41,179 bases of DNA from Clostridiales bacterium (GTDB taxonomy: Bacteria > Bacillota > Clostridia > Christensenellales > Aristaeellaceae), in contig JAFGGL010000010.1 in NCBI GenBank assembly GCA_016930575.1, positions 1-41,179 on the forward strand, written 5' to 3'. The translations under genes were made by a program, and so were the position numbers. Under the pieces are notes generated by a model that saw only the letters and a program-made list of their open reading frames with translations, did no database searches and was not told where the DNA came from. Shown here one piece after another: positions 36,297 to 41,179 of the stretch. The stretch's first letter is position 1. Each line of letters begins with the position of its first letter.

Positions 36297-37562
36297 CTAA
36301 TCATCCAAATCGGCAACAGCTTCACTCGTACCGAAACCCAACATACTCGTCACTTTACGCGTGTACGCCCCGCTGGGCTTGGCGGAGGCCACGCGGCTGA
36401 TCTGCAGCCCCATGAACACCATCGCGGTCGTGCCGCCGCCGTCCAGGTTGACGGCTTCCGTCACGCCAATCTCCTGCATCCGCAGGGCCAGCCATTCGAT
36501 GTAGGCGCCCCTGGCGCCGTCGTAGCGGCCGTCCACGGTGATCACCACGTAATGCCCCGGCGCAATCATCCCCAGCGCGCAGCGCGGCTCGTGGTAGTGC
36601 ATGTACTCCCCCGTTAAAAGCCGCGGATTGATCTCCCCGCCGCTTAAAAGCCAGGGCCCGAACGAAAGCACATGCACGGCGTCCATCGTCAGGAATTCCC
36701 ATGCCGTATAGGCCGAATACTCGCTTGCAAGCATGCTGCCGTCCGCAAACACCGCCAGCGTATCCCCCAGCGGATAGGCCTCGGACGACTTGCGGATATA
36801 GTCGCGGTATACCTCCCTGTCGCGGATGGCGACGCCGTACTTGCGGAAGGAAAAGTAATCGTCGGTGAACGCGAGCACGGCATCGTTCTCCCGCGCGGTC
36901 GTCACAGGCCGCTCATAGGTATACAGCGTATCATGCAGAAAACTTAACAGCCGTTCCCCGCCGCGCGTTTTGATCTCCGCCTCGCACCAGATGTTTTCCT
37001 CTTCCAAATCGTTATAACGGCGGATATTGATGTACAGGGTATCGGAGATATAGTACCACAGCCCGTCCTCGGCGTCCGCAAACACAAATTCCCCGTCCGC
37101 GTCGGGCAAAAAGCCCTCCGCGTCAAGCTGCGGCAGCTTCGGCGTGCCCACGGAGGCCAAAAGCGGCTGCGGCGTCGGCCCGGGCGTGTAGTTAAGCGCC
37201 AGGTCGTCACGCGACAGGATCATATCCTGGATCTCCGCGGTGATGACCTCCACCGGCCCCATGCCGTTGTCTGAAAGCAGCAGGTTCACCCGCTCCAGCG
37301 TGACCTCGGATACGATGGCGGACAGCGCCGTTTCCGCGTTGAAGTACCCCAGCTCCTGTATGCGGGCCTTCAACGCGTATACGTCGTCGCCCCTGTCGCC
37401 CACGACCAGATCGCGCTGCGCCGTAGGCGCGGGCGTCGGCGTAATCAGCTGCCGCGAAGGCGGTACCAGCGTCGCCGCCGGCGCGGATGTTTCCGCAGCC
37501 GCGGGCAGCAGGCCCGCCGCCAGCAGCAGGCCCAAGAGCAATGCCTTTTGTCGTCTGTTCAT
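36297..37562 (-). CDS. exported phosphodiester glycosidase (NAGPA-domain) protein
   Basis: A 421-residue exported protein. A signal peptide (ALLLGLLLAAGLLPAAAE) is followed by a Pro/Thr linker and a peptidoglycan-binding-like segment (LVVGDRGDDVYALKARIQELGYF). The C-terminal half is the NAGPA/phosphodiester glycosidase domain, with HVLSFGPWLLSGGEIN, HYVVITVDGRYDGARGAYIEWLALRMQEIG and the hallmark EAVNLDGGGTTAMVF. This domain hydrolyses phosphodiester-linked sugars; in bacteria it probably acts on wall or exopolysaccharide. It follows a secreted hypothetical gene on the minus strand, with about 40 bases between them. Confidence 0.85.
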   Translation of the reverse strand: MNRRQKALLLGLLLAAGLLPAAAETSAPAATLVPPSRQLITPTPAPTAQRDLVVGDRGDDVYALKARIQELGYFNAETALSAIVSEVTLERVNLLLSDNGMGPVEVITAEIQDMILSRDDLALNYTPGPTPQPLLASVGTPKLPQLDAEGFLPDADGEFVFADAEDGLWYYISDTLYINIRRYNDLEEENIWCEAEIKTRGGERLLSFLHDTLYTYERPVTTARENDAVLAFTDDYFSFRKYGVAIRDREVYRDYIRKSSEAYPLGDTLAVFADGSMLASEYSAYTAWEFLTMDAVHVLSFGPWLLSGGEINPRLLTGEYMHYHEPRCALGMIAPGHYVVITVDGRYDGARGAYIEWLALRMQEIGVTEAVNLDGGGTTAMVFMGLQISRVASAKPSGAYTRKVTSMLGFGTSEAVADLDD

Positions 37563-37604
37563 ACTGCCTCCCGCTTGGGATACTATCCTCCGGCATGTAC
37601 AATT

Positions 37605-38174
37605 CTACCCGGTTTGAAAGCTTCCGTCCATCGGTTCGTTGCGCTCGTATTCCTCGCGTTCGATGATCGCGTATAAAAAACCGCCCTCCGGGTCCGTCTC
37701 GCAGATCATCATCACGTTGCCCAGCGCGAACGCCAGCAGGTCCGCTTCCTGTGTATCCAGCGTCAAGTACGTCGCTTCCATCAGCAGCACCGCCCAGTTG
37801 CCGGCGGGGATATCGCCCACGCAAGCCGCCATCAGCGCCGCATACTGCCACAGCGCGCCCTGGTCCGCGCTGTACTCCATCGGCAGGAACACAAGCACAT
37901 ACTCGATATTGCCCTCGTAGGTCAGGGTTTTCGCATACACGTTATATGGCAGATGGTATTCGTACGCGCCGGGGATATTGGGTTCTTCCCCCATCGTATA
38001 GCTTGCGCCCATCGCGTCGAATATCGCCTGCAGGCTATCGTCGAATTCCTCGATCGTACAGTCGAATACATAGCAGGGCTCTTCCTGCGTTTCTTCCGCC
38101 GACGCGCCCGCCTGCACCGCAAGCAGCAGCCCTGCCAGCAGGAGCGCGCATATCCTGTGTGCGTGACGCTTCAT
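37605..38174 (-). CDS. secreted protein of unknown function
   Basis: A 189-residue protein with a signal peptide (ICALLLAGLLLAVQAGASAE). The mature part is acidic and aromatic-rich (FDCTIEEFDDSLQAIFDAMGASYTM, YVLVFLPMEYSADQGALWQYAA). No family is recognised. It lies upstream of the phosphodiester glycosidase gene on the same strand and may share its transcript. Confidence 0.65.
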   Translation of the reverse strand: MKRHAHRICALLLAGLLLAVQAGASAEETQEEPCYVFDCTIEEFDDSLQAIFDAMGASYTMGEEPNIPGAYEYHLPYNVYAKTLTYEGNIEYVLVFLPMEYSADQGALWQYAALMAACVGDIPAGNWAVLLMEATYLTLDTQEADLLAFALGNVMMICETDPEGGFLYAIIEREEYERNEPMDGSFQTG

Positions 38175-38333
38175 ATCGATATCCCCCTTTTTGATTCATA
38201 CTCCCGTATCCGATGCGCATGTACTTCGTTTTCGATACGCCTTGCCGCGAATCCTGCGGCAGGCCGATTGTTACAGACGTCCGCAACCGCACCGCGCGAC
38301 GGCTTTGCGCGTATTGCCGCGCAGCCCGCCGCC

Positions 38334-38362
38334 TTGCGCATGTACCGCCGAAAGTGTATAAT
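38334..38362 (+). promoter_or_regulatory. promoter of murA
   Basis: TTGCGC (38334-38339) and TATAAT (38357-38362) with 17 bases between them. A leader of about 40 bases precedes the ATG. Confidence 0.65.
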
Positions 38363-38411
38363 GTGCCTTGAACTTCAAACCAATCCACTGTAGGGCGGTG
38401 CAAGCGCGCGG

Positions 38412-39677
38412 ATGTATAATCACGACAAAATGCTCATCAAGGGCGGAAGTCCCCTGATGGGCGAAACCATGGTCAGCGGCGGCAAAAACACGTCCGTCGC
38501 CGTCATTCCCGCCACCATTTTATCCGATGAGCCTTCAACCATCGAAAACCTGCCCGATATCGACGACGTACACGCTCTGATCGAGATTCTGGAACTGCTG
38601 GGCGCCGAATGCGAGTATGTGCCCGACCAATACCTGACGGTGCGTCCCAAGAGCATCAACAGCCACCATGTGCCGTTTTCCTTGACAAGGCGGCTACGCG
38701 CCAGCTACTACATGCTGGGCGCGCTGCTGGGGCGCGGCGGCAAGGCGACGGTCGCCTATCCCGGCGGCTGTGAGATCGGCTCGCGGCCGATCGACCAACA
38801 CGTCAAGGGCCTGAGCGCTTTGGGCGCGACGATTCTTGAGCGGTCCGGCTTTGTGGAAGCCGAAGCTAAGAAGTTAGGTGGCGCGGACGTCTTTTTTGAT
38901 ATCGTCACTGTCGGCGGCACCATCAACATCATGCTCGCCGCCGCCACGGCAGAGGGCACGACCATCATCTACAACGCTGCCAAAGAGCCCCACATCGTCG
39001 ACCTGGCGAACTTTTTGAACTCCATGGGCGCGCGCATCAAGGGCGCCGGCACCGATATCATCCGCATCACCGGCCGGGAAACCCTGCACGGAACGACCTA
39101 TACCGTCATCCCCGACCAGATCGAGACCGGCACGCTGATGATCGCCGCCGCCGCCACCCACGGCGACGTCACCATCCACGGCTGCATCCCCACGCATATG
39201 GAGGCGCTTACGGCCAAGCTGCTGGAGATGGGCATCCAGGTCAGCGAGGGCGACGACATCATCCGCGTCCGCGCGCACGACCAGCACCGCGCCATCAACA
39301 TTAAAACGCAGGTTTACCCCGGCTTCCCCACCGACCTGCAACAGCCCATCACCGCGCTGCTGTGCATGGCCAACGGCCAGTCCACCGTGTACGAGACGAT
39401 CTTCGAGCAGCGCTTCAAACACCTGGACGAGCTGCGCCGCATGGGCGCGCACATCAAGCTGATGGACCGCATCGTGCTCATCGAGGGCGTGCCGACGCTC
39501 TACGGCGCGCCGGTGACCATCACGGATCTTCGCGCCGGCGCCGCGCTGGTGATTGCCGGCCTGATGGCCCGGGGCACCACCGAGGTGTATGAGACCGCCT
39601 TCATCGACCGCGGCTACGAGCGCCTGGAGGACAAGCTCCGCGCCCTCGGCGCCGACATCCACAGGGAAACACTCTAG
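38412..39677 (+). CDS. murA: UDP-N-acetylglucosamine 1-carboxyvinyltransferase
   Basis: First committed enzyme of peptidoglycan synthesis: it transfers enolpyruvate from PEP to UDP-GlcNAc, in the cytosol. It has GGKNTSVAVIPA near the N-terminus (the Lys-Asn pair that binds substrate), RRLRASYYMLGALLGRGGKA, and the active-site cysteine at about residue 120 in PGGCEIGSRPID, the fosfomycin target in this family. LQQPITALLCMANGQS and DLRAGAALVIAGLMARGTTEV complete the pattern. Length 421 residues is normal. The ATG at 38412 has only a weak ribosome site (GGGCGG far upstream); an in-frame ATG six codons on is an alternative. Confidence 0.93.
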   Translation: MYNHDKMLIKGGSPLMGETMVSGGKNTSVAVIPATILSDEPSTIENLPDIDDVHALIEILELLGAECEYVPDQYLTVRPKSINSHHVPFSLTRRLRASYYMLGALLGRGGKATVAYPGGCEIGSRPIDQHVKGLSALGATILERSGFVEAEAKKLGGADVFFDIVTVGGTINIMLAAATAEGTTIIYNAAKEPHIVDLANFLNSMGARIKGAGTDIIRITGRETLHGTTYTVIPDQIETGTLMIAAAATHGDVTIHGCIPTHMEALTAKLLEMGIQVSEGDDIIRVRAHDQHRAINIKTQVYPGFPTDLQQPITALLCMANGQSTVYETIFEQRFKHLDELRRMGAHIKLMDRIVLIEGVPTLYGAPVTITDLRAGAALVIAGLMARGTTEVYETAFIDRGYERLEDKLRALGADIHRETL

Positions 39678-39695
39678 GCGGAAGGGGGTAAGCCC

Positions 39696-40226
39696 TTGCC
39701 CGAATCCGGTCCCTTTTCGGTGCTTGGCATCCCCATAGGCTCCGACGCCGGCGCGGTGCGCAAGGCCTACCGGCAGCGCGTGAGGGAATGCCATCCGGAC
39801 CTCTTTCAAAACCCGGAAGAACAGAAAGCCGCTCAAGAGCGGCTTGTTTCGCTGAACCTCGCCTACAAGGAAGCGCTTCGTATTTGCGGCGCCAAGCGCG
39901 TGGGCTTCAATCTGGTTTCGCCGGAGGAGGCCAAGCACTTCGCCGAAAAGCTGATGGAACAGGGCAACCCCGAAAGCGCGTTGCGCCAATTGAACCGTGC
40001 CGACCGCAGGGACGCGGACTTCTTTTACATCCAGGGCAATATCCTCATGCGGCTTGAGCAGTTTGAGACCGCCTACCAAAGCTACCGCGAGGCCGTGCGC
40101 CTCAGCCCCGACGAGACCCGCTACCGCCGCGGCGCGCTGGACGCGTCCATGGCCATCAAGCGCAGCCGTACGCTGTGGTATAAACTCCTCAAAGGTATTC
40201 GAGAACTGCTCGGGCAGGGAAAATAA
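39696..40226 (+). CDS. J-domain protein with TPR-like tail
   Basis: A 176-residue protein. Residues 5-70 form a J domain with the HPD motif in RVRECHPDLFQNP, the site that stimulates DnaK. The C-terminal half is TPR-like (PESALRQLNRADRRDADFFYIQGNILMRLEQFETAYQSYREAVRLSPDE). It probably delivers a specific client to DnaK; the client is unknown. TTG start with GAAGGGGG before it. It follows murA by 18 bases, so the two are likely co-transcribed, and ends at a clear terminator. Confidence 0.8.
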   Translation: MPESGPFSVLGIPIGSDAGAVRKAYRQRVRECHPDLFQNPEEQKAAQERLVSLNLAYKEALRICGAKRVGFNLVSPEEAKHFAEKLMEQGNPESALRQLNRADRRDADFFYIQGNILMRLEQFETAYQSYREAVRLSPDETRYRRGALDASMAIKRSRTLWYKLLKGIRELLGQGK

Positions 40227-40228
40227 AG

Positions 40229-40255
40229 CGGCGGGAAACCCGCCGTTTTATTTTG
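40229..40255 (+). terminator. intrinsic terminator of the murA unit
   Basis: CGGCGGG AAA CCCGCCG followed by TTTTATTTTG. Confidence 0.9.
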
Positions 40256-40271
40256 TTTGCGCGGCTTACGA

Positions 40272-40721
40272 TCAACTTACCTTCTTCGTATAAACGATCT
40301 TGAAGGCTGCCTTCACCGCCGCCGTGAACACAAGCGCGCAAAGCAGCGTGAAGAACACCGTCTGATCGAAAAACTCCGACACGAGCGTCGCAGCGACCAG
40401 CCCGCACAGTATCCACTGGATGGCGTCGCCGCCCATCTTGCTTTTGATATACAGCCGGCGTTCGTCGGTTTCGTGGATATAGAGCGCCTTGCGTTTTTCA
40501 TCATCCTTGAGCGCCGCGATATACTTGAGCGAAGTGATCGCCATCACGATCATCACGGCCGCGAACAGCCCCACGTTGAGCCCCGTCATAAACGCGCTGA
40601 TCTCTTCGGTTTCTCCCGCGGTCGGGCGGTAAAGCCCAATCGCCGCCAGCACGACCAACCCTGACGTATAGGTCGAAAGCGCAATCAGCCGTCTCTGCAA
40701 TACCTCTTTGAATCTGTCCAT
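40272..40721 (-). CDS. small membrane protein paired with an HTH regulator
   Basis: A 149-residue protein with about four hydrophobic segments (ALSTYTSGLVVLAAIGL, GLFAAVMIVMAITSL, AIQWILCGLVAATLV, VFFTLLCALVFTAAV). A charged loop (ALKDDEKRKALYIHETDERRLYIKSKMG) lies between segments 2 and 3. This arrangement next to a tiny XRE gene is common in Firmicutes; the function is not known. The ATG at 40721 follows GGAGG and begins one base after the stop of the HTH gene, so translation is coupled. Confidence 0.75.
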   Translation of the reverse strand: MDRFKEVLQRRLIALSTYTSGLVVLAAIGLYRPTAGETEEISAFMTGLNVGLFAAVMIVMAITSLKYIAALKDDEKRKALYIHETDERRLYIKSKMGGDAIQWILCGLVAATLVSEFFDQTVFFTLLCALVFTAAVKAAFKIVYTKKVS

Positions 40722-40722
40722 C

Positions 40723-40929
40723 TTAAAATACCTCCACATCCGAAAAATCAAATATATCCTCGATCGCAAGCCCGAAATACCGGGCGATCTTATACGCCAG
40801 CACAAGCGAAGCCGTATAGCGCTCACATTCCAGCGAGGTGATCGTCTGCCGCGTAACGCCCACGGCCGCAGCCAGCTCCTCCTGCGAGATCCGGCGCTGC
40901 TTGCGCAGGGCCGCGATTTTCGTGTTCAT
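40723..40929 (-). CDS. small XRE-family regulator (YozG-like)
   Basis: A 68-residue protein that is only a Cro/C1 helix-turn-helix (IAALRKQRRISQEELAAAVGVTRQTITSLE), with LAYKIARYFGLAIEDIFDF at the end. It probably controls its own promoter at 40973-41001, which is flanked by direct repeats. The ATG at 40929 follows GAGATGAGGG; a longer open frame upstream includes the promoter and is not taken. Confidence 0.85.
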   Translation of the reverse strand: MNTKIAALRKQRRISQEELAAAVGVTRQTITSLECERYTASLVLAYKIARYFGLAIEDIFDFSDVEVF

Positions 40930-40960
40930 ACCCTCATCTCCATCCGATATGTATAGCTCG

Positions 40961-40991
40961 CTTTGCATAATTAGTATAGTGCGCTTTGCAT
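40961..40991. promoter_or_regulatory. direct-repeat operator candidates of the HTH gene
   Basis: CTTTGCAT occurs at 40961-40968 and 40984-40991. The two copies lie on both sides of the -10 of the minus-strand promoter, 23 bases apart. Confidence 0.5.
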
Positions 40992-41001
40992 TTCCTGTCA
41001 A
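40973..41001 (-). promoter_or_regulatory. promoter of the HTH/membrane-protein pair
   Basis: On the minus strand TTGACA (40996-41001) and TATACT (40973-40978), 17 bases apart. Confidence 0.75.
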
Positions 41002-41113
41002 GCGTTCCGAAGCGAATCAATCTATATACAAGGTTTTTCGGCATGAAATAAGGGAACATCAACCGTTTTCATGGAATTTGTGTACAAATATTCCCCATTT
41101 TAGTAGAAATCCC

Positions 41114-41142
41114 TTGCGTTTCGGCAACGGGAACGCTATAAT
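41114..41142 (+). promoter_or_regulatory. promoter facing out of the window
   Basis: TTGCGT (41114-41119) and TATAAT (41137-41142) with 17 bases between them, directed to the right. It should serve a gene that starts beyond 41179. Confidence 0.65.
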
Positions 41143-41179
41143 GACATCAATCGTATTCGGGTCTGTGGTTGTAAACCGA

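Overview
The window looks like a chromosomal segment of an anaerobic, fairly GC-rich Gram-positive bacterium, most likely a clostridial member of the Bacillota. The signs are strong AGGAGG-type ribosome sites, many GTG and TTG starts, DegV and MurA genes, lipoprotein and sortase-like sorting signals, a giant Thr/Pro-rich SH3b surface protein, and a ferredoxin/radical-SAM cluster. No rRNA, clear tRNA, CRISPR array or transposase was found.

Layout. Positions 1-5100 hold a NagD-like phosphatase and DegV on the plus strand, facing a minus-strand unit Nudix - GNAT - lipoprotein - EamA exporter across a bidirectional terminator. A strong promoter then drives a 1970-residue membrane-anchored protein of MucBP-like and SH3b repeats (5294-11206). 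Positions 11210-15130 carry an intergenic repeat, a rod-shaped RNA candidate, a small basic ORF coupled to an XRE regulator with helical PF repeats, a GNAT, and a phage-like switch (XRE repressor, operators, small ORF, sigma-like DUF1492 protein). An AT-rich KAP-type P-loop NTPase (15282-17216) looks acquired. A structured RNA candidate, yebC, gyrB and gyrA follow. Positions 23300-29054 hold a surface protein, a GntR regulator, the TRAP operon it probably controls, and another structured RNA candidate. Next come a DPPR-synthase-like UbiA protein, a metallopeptidase, a polysaccharide deacetylase and mscS.

Positions 33300-36190 hold a compact island: ferredoxin, GRDGTGP zinc ribbon, DtxR-type regulator, DUF5320 protein, radical SAM enzyme and DUF134 regulator. 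It is bracketed by mscS and by a broken copy of an mscS 3' end. The window closes with two secreted proteins, murA, a J-domain/TPR protein, and a membrane protein encoded with its small HTH regulator.

Three observations stand out. Three intergenic segments fold into long nested helices whose mismatches become G.U pairs only on the plus strand. A modular, hairpin-rich intergenic repeat occurs eight times and shows nested insertions. The metal-related island has a promoter flanked by a perfect inverted repeat and sits at an mscS duplication scar.
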